Shown: positions 51,982-60,791, counted from the first letter of the stretch. The stretch is 64,000 nt of DNA from an uncultured Caproiciproducens sp. (GCF_963664915.1 NZ_OY761810.1:758661-822660); one strand, 5' to 3'. The notes: generated from the letters alone by a model not told the origin. Program-made: numbers and translations.

Positions 51982-52505
51982 GGCAGCACCACCTTTTGCC
52001 CGGCATTCAGCGCGTTCGGCCACTGAATCATCGGATTCAGCATTTTCAGCGTATCCACGTCTGTTCCATAAAGATTTGCAATCTCCCACAGGCTTTCGCT
52101 TCCGATGCAGACGTAATTTCCCGCGGCAGCCACAGCCGCCCCATCCGAACCGGCATGATCGTCCTCCACAAATACAAAGCTGTAGGAAACGCAGTCCGGC
52201 TGCGCCTCCCCAATCATCTTCAGCGATGCAAACGCCGCCGGAAACGGGGTGTCCCCCGGCAGACGCAGCAGTCCGCTTTCCCCTGCGGTAAAAACAGCCG
52301 CAAGGCGGTTGAATTCGGCCATGCAGCCGCTGCCGATGAATTCGCCCGAGCCGGTGACAACCCGCTTGTCGCAGCCCAAATCCTGCAAAATGCTTCCGTA
52401 CAAAGGCAGTTTCAAGTTCTGAATATTTCTGGAATAAGCCACTTCCACCTGATTCGGATTAAACGGCCACACATAGCTTTTATAGCTCATTGGTTGTATT
52501 TTCAT
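51978..52505 (-). CDS. LysM-domain tail protein, XkdP/gp53-like
   Basis: A 175-aa protein. The first 115 residues are a beta-rich phage domain (MSYKSYVWPFNPNQVEVAYS). The C-terminal part is a LysM domain (NYVCIGSESLWEIANLYGTD, MLNPMIQWPNALNAGQKVVL) that may touch peptidoglycan. In PBSX-like phages this gene follows the tape measure; here it follows a 35-codon gene and the connector gene. Confidence 0.8.
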   Translation of the reverse strand: MKIQPMSYKSYVWPFNPNQVEVAYSRNIQNLKLPLYGSILQDLGCDKRVVTGSGEFIGSGCMAEFNRLAAVFTAGESGLLRLPGDTPFPAAFASLKMIGEAQPDCVSYSFVFVEDDHAGSDGAAVAAAGNYVCIGSESLWEIANLYGTDVDTLKMLNPMIQWPNALNAGQKVVLP

Positions 52506-52587
52506 TCTTCTGCCCCCTCGGCTCCCAGCGGGTGCGGATATCTGCGGTAATCGCGCTCCAAACTTTCTGAAATCTCATCCAATTCAC
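52480..52587 (-). CDS. small overlapping phage-locus gene
   Basis: A 35-aa frame, MNWMRFQKVWSAITADIRTR and a polar tail. Its GTG at 52587 overlaps the preceding stop (GTGA), and its end overlaps the LysM gene start by 26 bases. That coupling suggests it is translated. It occupies the place where tape-measure and chaperone genes would stand in a full phage. It could be a residue of one; I cannot assign a function. Confidence 0.4.
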   Translation of the reverse strand: MNWMRFQKVWSAITADIRTRWEPRGQKNENTTNEL

Positions 52588-53261
52588 TGTCCGTCGCTCT
52601 CCGCCCCCTTTTCCTGTGTCCGCACTGCGGCCACAAGCGTCATACTTTGGCGGGGCGTATTGCCCGCCCCGCCCGCCGCGGTGATGTTTTTCCATCTGCA
52701 CCCGGAGTACACCACCTTGGAATTCTCCGCCTCGGCAATCAGGCTGAAGTCAGACAGCGCGCACAAATCGATTCCGTCAACCGGCCGCACGTTTTCGACG
52801 GTCAGTTCATAGCTGATCCGCCCCGGCACGGTGGAAACCGCCTCCTGTTCGCCCCAGGCCGCGACAGTCCGACTCTGCTGTACACATTTTACAGTGTAAC
52901 TGTCGGCAACGGCGGCTCTTTTTCCGTCCGCTTCTAGATAGACTTCCCTGTCCGCATCGGCGGCAAGCACCCTGAGCACCGCCCAAACGTAAAGCTCTTC
53001 CCCACCCAGCATGGAAGTATCGGCGCGTTTCACCACATAATCGCGCAGGGCGCTGTGAACCTTATCACCGGTACAAAGCTTTACCCCGGAAGGGCCTGTA
53101 TAAAGGTAATGCAGGTTATCATAATACTCCGTGGGCAAATTCAGCGATGCTCCGCTTTTATACTGTAAAGGCCTGAGAATTGCACTGATTCCGCGTTCAT
53201 TTACGGTAACGGTTTCGCCATATTTTTTAAAAAGTCTCTCAAGGACTTCCCTCTGCGTCAT
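52584..53261 (-). CDS. head-tail connector with extra tube-like domain
   Basis: A 225-aa protein. Residues 1-100 (LQYKSGASLNLPTEYYDNLH, YLYTGPSGVKLCTGDK, LGGEELYVWAVLRVL) look like a head closure or minor capsid protein of siphophage/myophage heads. Residues about 105-215 (VADSYTVKCVQQSRTVAAWG, ISYELTVENVRPVDGIDL, NSKVVYSGCRWKNIT) resemble a tail-tube fold. If so, connector and tube-like function are fused. I chose ATG 53261 with AGAGG nine bases before. The two-domain reading is my inference. Confidence 0.55.
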   Translation of the reverse strand: MTQREVLERLFKKYGETVTVNERGISAILRPLQYKSGASLNLPTEYYDNLHYLYTGPSGVKLCTGDKVHSALRDYVVKRADTSMLGGEELYVWAVLRVLAADADREVYLEADGKRAAVADSYTVKCVQQSRTVAAWGEQEAVSTVPGRISYELTVENVRPVDGIDLCALSDFSLIAEAENSKVVYSGCRWKNITAAGGAGNTPRQSMTLVAAVRTQEKGAESDGQ

Positions 53262-53611
53262 GAACAAATCCTCTCAAAAAGGAACCCGTCGTCTTTTAAA
53301 TACGGGGCCGCCGCCGCAGCCGATTCACGCCATGCCTGTCTGGCCATTTCAACATTGGAATTACTTTTCGTCACTTTCACATCCCCAGCTGAAAAACTGC
53401 CCATACCGGCACTGGCTGTCATCATTGCCCAGCGGTAAAGTGCAAGGGAAGCCGCCGCGGCACACAGAACCCCTTCGGGCGCGGAAACTCCTTCCCTGAC
53501 ATTCCGGCTGATTTCAGCCATCGCATCCTCACACAGAGGTTTGAACCTTGCGGCGGATTCCGCACTTAAATCCGCCATCAGGGCAAAACGCTCTGTCACG
53601 TCGTCGATCAT
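53258..53611 (-). CDS. head-tail adaptor-like protein
   Basis: About 117 aa, helical (FALMADLSAESAARFKPLCE, CAAAASLALYRWAMMTASAG). Size, composition and place between capsid and connector genes suit a head-tail adaptor. The start may be ATG 53611 or a GTG up to four codons earlier. It ends inside the next gene's start. Confidence 0.55.
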   Translation of the reverse strand: MIDDVTERFALMADLSAESAARFKPLCEDAMAEISRNVREGVSAPEGVLCAAAASLALYRWAMMTASAGMGSFSAGDVKVTKSNSNVEMARQAWRESAAAAAPYLKDDGFLFERICS

Positions 53612-53625
53612 CACAAAAATCACCC

Positions 53626-54639
53626 TTACAATTTATAGTTCAGTACCTTGACGGCGCTGTCAAAAATTTTGGCAAATCCCGCGATGGTGCTAATGGCGGC
53701 ACGCTCCAACTGGCGGTCGATCAGTTTGTCGTAATCCGTCAGCACACCGCCCGCCTGCACCATTTCGAGCGCACAGGTTTTATCAAGGCCGATGATCTGA
53801 CTGTCCGTCAAATCCGGCACATGCAGAAGGTTTGCGCCGAGCGGAGCGGCCAGCTTCCCTGTACCCTGAAAATTCAGTCCCGCGTTTGCGTCCTTAAACT
53901 CACTGATGGACAGGATGTCTTTCATGGTAGCCGTGGAAGCGAGCATGGTATTCAGCTGATACGGCGCGAGCGCACCCCACAGGTTGACCATGTCGGCATA
54001 ATCCGGTTTTACACCGGCCGTTTCCATCGCACCGGCGGGGGACTGCCCGTCGTCCCCGTGCAGCAGCACATCCACCGCGTCCGTAAGCTGCGCCCGTGCA
54101 ATGTATGCGCCGATCTGGCGCAGGGTCACGGTAAACAGGTCCAGCTTCTGAAAGCGGAGCGCCTCATAGCTGGCAACCAGCATTCTGCCGCGCTTGTGCA
54201 GCCGGACCAGATGATCCTGTGTTTTCACGACGGTCTGCGGAATTTCCGCTCCCTCGGCGACCGGCTTCAGCGCTTTGTCGTCATTGCTTGGATTTGATGT
54301 AATGGTGCGGTAATCCATGGAGCTGATATTGGTTGTCGTAGCGACAAGATTCGGCAGAAGGTTCGCCAGTTCCATTCCCTGACGCACCGCGCGGTTGACG
54401 TATTCCGGAAAAAGAGCAGAGGAATCCGCCGTCTGAAAGAACTTTTCAATCCGGTCGGAGTCCGCTCCGCCCACCCGGATTTCAAAACGTTTCAGCTGTC
54501 TTTGGTACGCGTCAAGACCTTCCAGACCGCTGCCCGCGTAATTCGCGGTAGGGTCCAGACTTTCCAGAACCTCCGTAAAGCTTTTGCCCGGTGTGCCGTA
54601 CATTCCTTTTTCGAGTTTTACCGATTCATAAAATGCCAT
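53626..54639 (-). CDS. phage major capsid protein
   Basis: A 337-aa protein with the sequence pattern of HK97-fold capsid proteins: a helical N arm (AYQRQLKRFEIRVGGADS), SSALFPEYVNRAVRQGMEL and KRGRMLVASYEALRFQKLDL, and DVLLHGDDGQ in the middle. ATG 54639 has a GGAGG site. The protease gene upstream and decoration-like gene support this. Length is normal. Confidence 0.8.
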   Translation of the reverse strand: MAFYESVKLEKGMYGTPGKSFTEVLESLDPTANYAGSGLEGLDAYQRQLKRFEIRVGGADSDRIEKFFQTADSSALFPEYVNRAVRQGMELANLLPNLVATTTNISSMDYRTITSNPSNDDKALKPVAEGAEIPQTVVKTQDHLVRLHKRGRMLVASYEALRFQKLDLFTVTLRQIGAYIARAQLTDAVDVLLHGDDGQSPAGAMETAGVKPDYADMVNLWGALAPYQLNTMLASTATMKDILSISEFKDANAGLNFQGTGKLAAPLGANLLHVPDLTDSQIIGLDKTCALEMVQAGGVLTDYDKLIDRQLERAAISTIAGFAKIFDSAVKVLNYKL

Positions 54640-54672
54640 CTATTTTTTCCTCCTGTATTGTTACTGTATTCT

Positions 54673-55014
54673 CTAAAGAATGATTCCGCAGGTCTGCGCC
54701 GTGGTGTCCACATCGGTAATAAGCATGCTTCTGCCGGTGCTTTCCACCTGCACTTTTCCGTTTCCCGCGCAGTTTAATTTTTGGTAGCCGACTACCGGGG
54801 TCGTACCGGAATACGGTACTTTTACATACCCGCCGAGTTGTACCGCCGCAAATCCGCCGCGCACGGAGACCGCCACACCGCAGAATGCATCCAGCGCCGC
54901 GCCCGTGCCGACCAACCCGTTTCCGGTCATTTTTACCGGCGTCCCGGCTGTCACGCCGGATCCCGCCTCAAAAGTCGCCACGTTTTCACCGCAGCCGTTC
55001 AATGAAATATTCAT
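54673..55014 (-). CDS. capsid decoration-like protein
   Basis: A 113-aa beta-rich protein (AGSGVTAGTPVKMTGNGLVG, GGFAAVQLGGYVKVPYSGTT, SMLITDVDTTAQTCGIIL) of the head-decoration/DUF2190-like kind. It lies directly before the capsid gene. It would bind the outside of the head. Confidence 0.65.
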   Translation of the reverse strand: MNISLNGCGENVATFEAGSGVTAGTPVKMTGNGLVGTGAALDAFCGVAVSVRGGFAAVQLGGYVKVPYSGTTPVVGYQKLNCAGNGKVQVESTGRSMLITDVDTTAQTCGIIL

Positions 55015-55040
55015 ATTGATTCCTCCCTAAATTTCAGATT

Positions 55041-56012
55041 CTATATTTTAAACTCCGCGTTCAAGCCAAATTTTTCCGCTCTGTGAGCGGCGGCAAGCTG
55101 CGGAGTCAGCGGCAGGATTTCCTCTGCCTTTTTTCGGTACGCTTTTTCGAAGCACTTTAAATCACGAATGTTCATTTCGGCGGCGACACGGCTCATTGTC
55201 TCGGCGGGGATTCCATGCTGAGCGATTCCAGCGTACTTTACAAAGTCTTTCTCAAGTTCTTCGCGGTACAGCCTGCCGCATTCCGCCTCGCATTTCAGCG
55301 TTTCCATCTGCTTTAAAATTTCTTTGCCCTGCTCCCGGCTTAAAGTAATTTCAACGTCCGGCTGAGCCAGCATTTTTTCAATGTTTTCCACACCCGCCGC
55401 ACTTTCCGTGGAAAAGCTTTTAATGACTCCTGCGTTTCGCTGTGCCGGAACGGCCACAAAAGACCATTCATAGGCGTCCGTCGGTTCGCTCAAAACCGCA
55501 CAACAGGTTTTTCCGTCGTAAATTTTTCCTTTGCTGTGCGTACAGCCGCCGTTTTTTAAATCTGCGCCGCAGATGCTGCAATTCACTTTGCCGACGGCAC
55601 AGCCCACGCTGACTTCTTTTTTAATGCCGCTGTCCAGCTCTAGAATAAAATCACGGTTCTTTTCACTTTTTGGCAGATACGCCTGCGCCACAAGACGGCA
55701 GTAGGCTTCCCCCTCTTTGGTCACACGGGTGGAATCCTGTTCCACCGTGCAGTCGTAAATGCGCGCCGTCTGGTTCTGCGCCTGCATACTGTGGTTAAAA
55801 ATGCCTGTTTTCCCAAGGAACAGCAACGCCAGCTTTTGCAGCGCGTCCACCGTAAAACGTTCACTGTCGCGGTCAATTTCATTGTCGCACAGCACCACCG
55901 AGAACGTATAAATCTCATCCGCGGAAAATTCACGCCGCGTATACCGGTTGACCTTCGTCAAGGCCTCTGCATCCGGTTCCTGTTTGCTTTTCAGAACATA
56001 TCCCTCTTTCAA
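55041..56012 (-). CDS. prohead protease/scaffold (XkdF-like)
   Basis: A 323-aa protein. The first 200 residues look like an HK97-type prohead protease: ERFTVDALQKL, GIFNHSMQAQN with His74, EVSVGC with Ser136. A zinc-knuckle-like insert (CSICG, CTH and a later C; Cys145, Cys148, Cys157, His159, Cys170) follows, as in several clostridial phage proteases. The last 120 residues are charged coiled-coil (EQGKEILKQMETLKCEAECG), likely scaffold. TTG 56012 has GGAAGG. Confidence 0.75.
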   Translation of the reverse strand: MKEGYVLKSKQEPDAEALTKVNRYTRREFSADEIYTFSVVLCDNEIDRDSERFTVDALQKLALLFLGKTGIFNHSMQAQNQTARIYDCTVEQDSTRVTKEGEAYCRLVAQAYLPKSEKNRDFILELDSGIKKEVSVGCAVGKVNCSICGADLKNGGCTHSKGKIYDGKTCCAVLSEPTDAYEWSFVAVPAQRNAGVIKSFSTESAAGVENIEKMLAQPDVEITLSREQGKEILKQMETLKCEAECGRLYREELEKDFVKYAGIAQHGIPAETMSRVAAEMNIRDLKCFEKAYRKKAEEILPLTPQLAAAHRAEKFGLNAEFKI

Positions 56013-56025
56013 GTAATCCTTCCTT

Positions 56026-57153
56026 TCATTGCGTTTTCATGGCCGCTTCAATCTGCGCCGTTTTCGCGTTCAGGTATCTTGCGTTGGCTGTTTCAATTTC
56101 ATCCTGCAAAGTGATGTTGTCCCACTCGACCGCAAACTGCGGGGCATACCCGTTCAACCGCAGCCACAGGGAACACACTCTGTGAACAATGGGGTTCAGG
56201 ATGCGGCGGTACGTTTCCAACTCACTGGTCAGAATATCCGCCTGCTGGCTGGACATGCGTTCGGTCGAGGACCAGGAAAGGCCCAGCAGGAACGGCGGCA
56301 GTCCAAGCTTCGCCACAATCTGCTCCAGCATCTCGCGCACGGGAACCGCACTGTCCAATATCTGATTGTCCGCGCCGATTGCCTTGATGCTCACGTCGCC
56401 GACCGCCACAAAATCGCTCACGCTGTCCTTTTGCATGGCGCGGCCCCACTCCCCGGCAATCTGCTGGGCGCGTTCTTTCGCGTAAGCCCTGTCCGCCGCG
56501 TCGCCCGTCGGTTTGTAGGTCACGGCGAAGCGCACATTGCCGAGCCGTTCCCAGTTTACGCCGATGGTGTTATAAATCTGAATCAGAATTCCACTGACAA
56601 ACGGCAGCCCGTGCAAAAGGGAGACGCCATGCGCGCTGCCGGGCGCGGGATTCAGCGCCGAGCAGAATACCAGTTCGGGGTATTTCACCTTCGCGCTCCC
56701 GCCGGTTTCGCGGCGGTAAACATCCGTTTGCAGCGGAGTCACGGCTTTCAGCTCCACCTCTTCCAGTCCCGCGTTATACAGCGCCGCAATCTCCCCGCCG
56801 TTCACCACCATTTCCCCCACCGCGTTGCCGTAGGTCAGAAGCTGTGACAAATAACTGTTTAAAAAGCTTTGCACGCCTGCTTCCATGGAATTTACTTTTA
56901 CATTTTGTAAAAATGAGTTCAGGCATGCTTCCGCATTTTGATCACCGCAGTGCACTTCAAAGCTGCCGATCAGCCGGATAATCTTATCGATGCCCGCGTC
57001 GATAATCGGCACCGCTTCGCGCAGCGCGGCGTAAAGCCTGTTTTCGCCCGCCTGCAGCGGCACATAGCTGTTCAGCGCGGTGAAGGGCGAAGCGGACGCC
57101 GCGGTCTGCACTGCCTGCGCGACCTGCTGCGGTTTTTGTTTTTTCCCTATCAT
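56026..57153 (-). CDS. phage portal protein
   Basis: A 375-aa protein with portal strings: YAALREAVPIIDAGIDKIIR, GNAVGEMVVNGGEIAAL, GSAHGVSLLHGLPFVSGIL and the LGLPPFLLGLSWSSTERMS loop. It forms the DNA gate of the head in related phages. It is short next to common portals of 430-500 residues. Its start overlaps the terminase stop. Confidence 0.85.
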   Translation of the reverse strand: MIGKKQKPQQVAQAVQTAASASPFTALNSYVPLQAGENRLYAALREAVPIIDAGIDKIIRLIGSFEVHCGDQNAEACLNSFLQNVKVNSMEAGVQSFLNSYLSQLLTYGNAVGEMVVNGGEIAALYNAGLEEVELKAVTPLQTDVYRRETGGSAKVKYPELVFCSALNPAPGSAHGVSLLHGLPFVSGILIQIYNTIGVNWERLGNVRFAVTYKPTGDAADRAYAKERAQQIAGEWGRAMQKDSVSDFVAVGDVSIKAIGADNQILDSAVPVREMLEQIVAKLGLPPFLLGLSWSSTERMSSQQADILTSELETYRRILNPIVHRVCSLWLRLNGYAPQFAVEWDNITLQDEIETANARYLNAKTAQIEAAMKTQ

Positions 57154-58406
57154 TGCTCTCCTTTCCCGCGCGGCGCGGCAATTGCAAAAAACGCATCTTC
57201 TTTACGGAGAAGCGTCGTTACAAAATACCGGATATCGTCCATCGCGTGGTCGTTCTCTTTTACCGGCGCGTCCCGGCTTCTGTCGTCATTCCAGCGGTAC
57301 AGCCCGAATTCGCGCACCGTGTCGGCGCAGTTCCGGCAGATCCTCACGTCTCCCTGCTTTAAGGCGACGCTTACCTGCCGGATTCCGTCGAGCACTTCGT
57401 TGTCCGCGGGCAGAACCCGGTACTTTCCGTGCCGCCGGATCACCGCAATAAAGCTTGCCGCGGAAGGGTCGACCACAATGTTCTCAATTTTGCGTTCTCC
57501 GCAGAGCTGTTCCAGTCCGGCGTAATGCTCTTCGTCTGTCAGCTGGGCACCGGTGCTGCGCGAATCATAGTAATATTCATCCACGCGGTACCAAGCGCCG
57601 TCCTTTTTTCCCCACAATCCGAACGAGGATGGGTTGACCGTGCCGTAGTCGCAGGAAACGGCGTAGTTTTCACAGTCGCGCGGCGCGGCACAGAACATGG
57701 CGTCCGTCATAAAGGGATAGACAAGCCCCTGCGCCGCCACCCATTTGCCCAGCACAAACCGTTCGTAAAACGTACCTGCGTAAAGGCCGCGGTACCGCGC
57801 GCGGATTTGCGGGCTGAGTGACGGATTGTCCTCCATGGTGAAGTGCAGATACAGTGCGTTTTTACGTTCCACCCCCTGTATCCATTCACGGTAAAACCAG
57901 TGCTGCGGATTTTCCGGGTTGCAGTTGAACCAGAATTTGGAACCTTCCACCGAGCAGCGCGCAAGCGCCTGTTCCACAAACGAGCGCGGCATAAGCGCCA
58001 CTTCGTCAAACAGCACCCCCGAAAGCGTGATGCCCTGTATCAGGGCCGAAGAACCTTCGTCCCGCCCGCCGAACAGATAGAACCGGTTACAGTATTTTCC
58101 GAATGAGATGTCAATCCGGTTTTCGGCGGCTTTCATCTCACATTGAAATCCGGCCTCATGCAGAGCCGGCAGCAGTGTAGTAATCAGGTTGCGTTTAAGC
58201 GAGCGGATTGTTTTACCGCAGATGGCGAACGAACGGTTCTGAAAGCGGCAGAGCGCCCACGCCGCAAAGGAAATCCCCAAACAAAGCGTTTTGCCGCTGC
58301 GAACCGCGCCGTCACAGATGATTGCGTCCCGATTCTCGTAAGGGCTGCCCGGGCACCACCAGGAAAGCGCCTGAAGCTGCTTTTGTGAAAAGTTCTTAAA
58401 CTCCAT
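57150..58406 (-). CDS. terminase large subunit
   Basis: A 418-aa packaging motor and nuclease of PBSX type. Walker A GAVRSGKT is at about 33-40, Walker B VLFDEV at about 131-136, and the nuclease aspartate lies in SCDYGTVNPSSFGLW (Asp253). The ATG at 58406 has GGAGG and overlaps the small subunit by 11 bases. All key residues appear intact. Confidence 0.9.
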   Translation of the reverse strand: MEFKNFSQKQLQALSWWCPGSPYENRDAIICDGAVRSGKTLCLGISFAAWALCRFQNRSFAICGKTIRSLKRNLITTLLPALHEAGFQCEMKAAENRIDISFGKYCNRFYLFGGRDEGSSALIQGITLSGVLFDEVALMPRSFVEQALARCSVEGSKFWFNCNPENPQHWFYREWIQGVERKNALYLHFTMEDNPSLSPQIRARYRGLYAGTFYERFVLGKWVAAQGLVYPFMTDAMFCAAPRDCENYAVSCDYGTVNPSSFGLWGKKDGAWYRVDEYYYDSRSTGAQLTDEEHYAGLEQLCGERKIENIVVDPSAASFIAVIRRHGKYRVLPADNEVLDGIRQVSVALKQGDVRICRNCADTVREFGLYRWNDDRSRDAPVKENDHAMDDIRYFVTTLLRKEDAFFAIAAPRGKGEQ

Positions 58407-58722
58407 CGCCGTCCTCCCGGAATGATCTTGCACATTCCTGTAGGGTGCGGTAGAGCGGAAGGGAATCGCCGCTCGGTTCGCTGAGTTCTTCAAGGCTCTG
58501 CAATGCCTTGATGCGGTCGAAGAATTTAATTTCCATTCCGCCGCCCTTCGGCCGTTTAATCTCCGCAATGTTGTACAAATCCATTTTGTCAAGCGCCGCC
58601 AAATCCGGCTCCTCCGTAAAAAGCAGTCTCACCGCGTCGGCTATCCCGCCGTAAGCCAGCCTTTCGTATCCCCTCCGAACACGCTTGCGGGTTCTTTCCC
58701 CTGTTTCCGAATTACTTTCCAA
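58396..58722 (-). CDS. terminase small subunit-like protein
   Basis: A 108-aa protein with a basic N-terminal helix (GERTRKRVRRGYERLAYGG) and KPKGGG...IKFFDRIKALQSLEEL, resembling the end of small terminases. TTG 58722 has GGAGG eight bases upstream. It is the first gene of the phage-like run and is divergent from the GntR gene. Confidence 0.7.
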   Translation of the reverse strand: MESNSETGERTRKRVRRGYERLAYGGIADAVRLLFTEEPDLAALDKMDLYNIAEIKRPKGGGMEIKFFDRIKALQSLEELSEPSGDSLPLYRTLQECARSFREDGDGV

Positions 58723-58802
58723 TCATTCAGCCTCCTTTCAACACACCTTTCTTTACTCTACAAAATTGCCCGGAAGAGGGAAATAAAAAATAAAAATAGA
58801 GA

Positions 58803-58831
58803 TTGACAAATGAACACATGGGTGTTATTGT
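58803..58831 (+). promoter_or_regulatory. promoter of gntR-ABC operon
   Basis: TTGACA (58803-58808), 17 bases, then TATTGT (58826-58831). The operator palindrome at 58832-58848 begins right after the -10 box. Confidence 0.7.
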
Positions 58832-58848
58832 GTATATACGATATATAC
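58832..58848. promoter_or_regulatory. YtrA-type GntR operator
   Basis: GTATATACGATATATAC is an inverted repeat of two 7-base arms around three bases. Its position at the transcription start fits autorepression by the GntR protein encoded next. Confidence 0.65.
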
Positions 58849-58873
58849 AATATTCTTGATTCGAGGTGATCAT

Positions 58874-59248
58874 TTGGAAATCATCATCAGCAATTCAAGC
58901 GGCAGGCCGATTTACGAGCAGATCACCGAGCAGATCAAAAACAGCATTATCACCGGTTCGCTCAATGCCGGCGAAGCCCTGCCTTCCATGCGGCTTTTGG
59001 CGAAGGAGCTGCACATCAGCGTCATCACCACCAAACGCGCTTATGAGGATTTGGAGCGGGAAGGGTTTATTGAAACCGTCGCGGGCAAAGGGAGCTTCGT
59101 CGCACAGAAAAACATGGAATTCATCCGCGAAGAACAGCTTCGCAAAGCGGAAAATATCCTGCAAAGCGCTGTGGGTGTGGCGAAATCAGGCGGAATTTCC
59201 CTTGAGGAACTCAGTGAAATGCTTATTCTGCTCTATCACGGCGATTAA
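58874..59248 (+). CDS. GntR family regulator, YtrA type
   Basis: A 124-aa repressor. The winged helix runs through PIYEQITEQIKNSIITGSLN, LPSMRLLAKELHISVITTKR and AYEDLEREGFIETVAGKGSF. The short C-terminal part is typical of YtrA-type members. TTG 58874 has GAGGTG six bases before. These proteins normally repress the ABC genes that follow. Confidence 0.88.
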   Translation: MEIIISNSSGRPIYEQITEQIKNSIITGSLNAGEALPSMRLLAKELHISVITTKRAYEDLEREGFIETVAGKGSFVAQKNMEFIREEQLRKAENILQSAVGVAKSGGISLEELSEMLILLYHGD

Positions 59249-59280
59249 AAACAATAAGGCGCATGCCATGGGAGGTACCT

Positions 59281-60138
59281 ATGAACAATATCCTGCAAGT
59301 CGATAACCTATGTAAAACATATCCGTCGTTTCAGCTCAGCAACGTGAGCTTTACCGTACCGGGCGGAAGTATTGTCGGTTTCATCGGCGAAAACGGCGCG
59401 GGCAAAACCACGACCATCAAATTGATTTTAAATGAAATAAAACGGGACGGCGGTTCCGTCAAAATTTTCGGACTGGACAATATCAATGACGAACGTAAAA
59501 TCAAAGAACAAATCGGTGTGGTTTTTGATGAAAGCTATTTTCACGGCGAATTCAAAGCCGGCGACATTGCTTCGATTTTGAAGAGAGTGTTCAAAAGCTG
59601 GGACGGCGCCCTGTTCAGCCGGTATTTGACGCAGTTCAAACTGCCAAAGGACAAGGTAATCAAAGAATATTCCAAAGGAATGAAAATGAAACTGAGCATT
59701 GCCAGCGCACTGGCTCACCATCCGCGCCTGCTGATTCTCGACGAAGCCACCAGCGGGCTAGACCCGATTGTACGCAGTGAAATACTCGATATCTTCCTCG
59801 ATTTTATTCAGGACGAAACCCACTCTGTTTTATTTTCCTCCCATATTACCGGCGATCTTGAAAAGGTTGCGGATTATGTAACCTTCATCCATGAGGGGAA
59901 AATCGTGTTCGACCGTTCAAAGGATGAACTGATTTATCATTATGGAATTTTAAAATGCAGTTCACCGGATTTTCAAAAGGTTGATAAAAACGATCTTGTC
60001 CGGTGGCATAAAACAGAGTTCGGGTATGAAGCGCTTGTCACAGATAAAGAATTCATCAAACGGAAATATTCCGGCCTTGTCATTGACGCGGCTTCCATCG
60101 ACAACATCATGCTGCTTTATATAAAGGGGGAAAAGTAA
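59281..60138 (+). CDS. ABC transporter ATP-binding protein
   Basis: A 285-aa ATPase. Walker A is GENGAGKTT, the signature is EYSKGMKMKLSI, and Walker B is LLILDEATSGLDP followed by the switch histidine in LFSSHITGDL. Such YtrB/BcrA-like pairs export antibiotics or other hydrophobic compounds, but the substrate cannot be read. GGGAGG precedes ATG 59281. The stop overlaps the permease start (TAATG). Confidence 0.9.
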   Translation: MNNILQVDNLCKTYPSFQLSNVSFTVPGGSIVGFIGENGAGKTTTIKLILNEIKRDGGSVKIFGLDNINDERKIKEQIGVVFDESYFHGEFKAGDIASILKRVFKSWDGALFSRYLTQFKLPKDKVIKEYSKGMKMKLSIASALAHHPRLLILDEATSGLDPIVRSEILDIFLDFIQDETHSVLFSSHITGDLEKVADYVTFIHEGKIVFDRSKDELIYHYGILKCSSPDFQKVDKNDLVRWHKTEFGYEALVTDKEFIKRKYSGLVIDAASIDNIMLLYIKGEK

Positions 60139-60761
60139 TGCTTGGACTTTTGGTAAAAGATCTTCTTTACCTGAAAAAACAATTAAAGCTGATATTTCTT
60201 ATAATTGCTTTTTACGCGATCATACTCGCAGCGACCGGCAGCGGTATTGAACAGTTTAACGCCATATTTGTTACCTTGATTCCCATGCTGCCAATGATTG
60301 TCATTACCAACTCCTTCGCTTATGACGAACTGTCGAAATGGAATGCCTATTCTCTTTCTCTTCCGGTAACAAAAAAAGAAATTGTCTTATGCAAATACCT
60401 GCTGACAATGATACTGACTTTCGGTACGGCTCTGATTCCGTTTGTTGCGACCATTGTTTTCGGAAAACTTACAGAGGGGAGCTTTGCCGGCATTTACGCC
60501 GCTTTTGGGGTTGCCCTTATCCTTTGTGCAATATTGATTCCGCTGTTCTACCAGTTCGGTACTCAAAAAGCAAGAATCGCATTGATAACAATCGTTATGA
60601 TTCCGTGGCTCGGCGCTTTTCTTTTAAAGCAGGCGCGGTTCTCCGGACCAAGTAACGCCCAGATTTCATTTCTGCTGAAAATATCGCCCATCTTTTTAAT
60701 TATTTTTTTTATTGGCTCGTATTTTTTATCCTGTAAAATACTTCGGAATAAGGAAATATAA
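60138..60761 (+). CDS. ABC-2 type transporter permease
   Basis: A 207-aa integral membrane protein with about six helices (LIFLIIAFYAIILAATGSG, LLTMILTFGTALIPFVATIV, GIYAAFGVALILCAILIPLF). The YSLSLPVTKKEIVLCKYL string is typical of ABC-2 permeases. It is translationally coupled to the ATPase. Confidence 0.85.
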   Translation: MLGLLVKDLLYLKKQLKLIFLIIAFYAIILAATGSGIEQFNAIFVTLIPMLPMIVITNSFAYDELSKWNAYSLSLPVTKKEIVLCKYLLTMILTFGTALIPFVATIVFGKLTEGSFAGIYAAFGVALILCAILIPLFYQFGTQKARIALITIVMIPWLGAFLLKQARFSGPSNAQISFLLKISPIFLIIFFIGSYFLSCKILRNKEI

Positions 60762-60791
60762 CGCATGCCGTAAACAAACGTCGGGTATAAT

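Noticed and set aside
48265-58722. Ordinary complete prophage
   Set aside because: Integrase, repressor, replication, sheath, tape measure and lysis genes are all missing, and no att repeats were seen at the ends.
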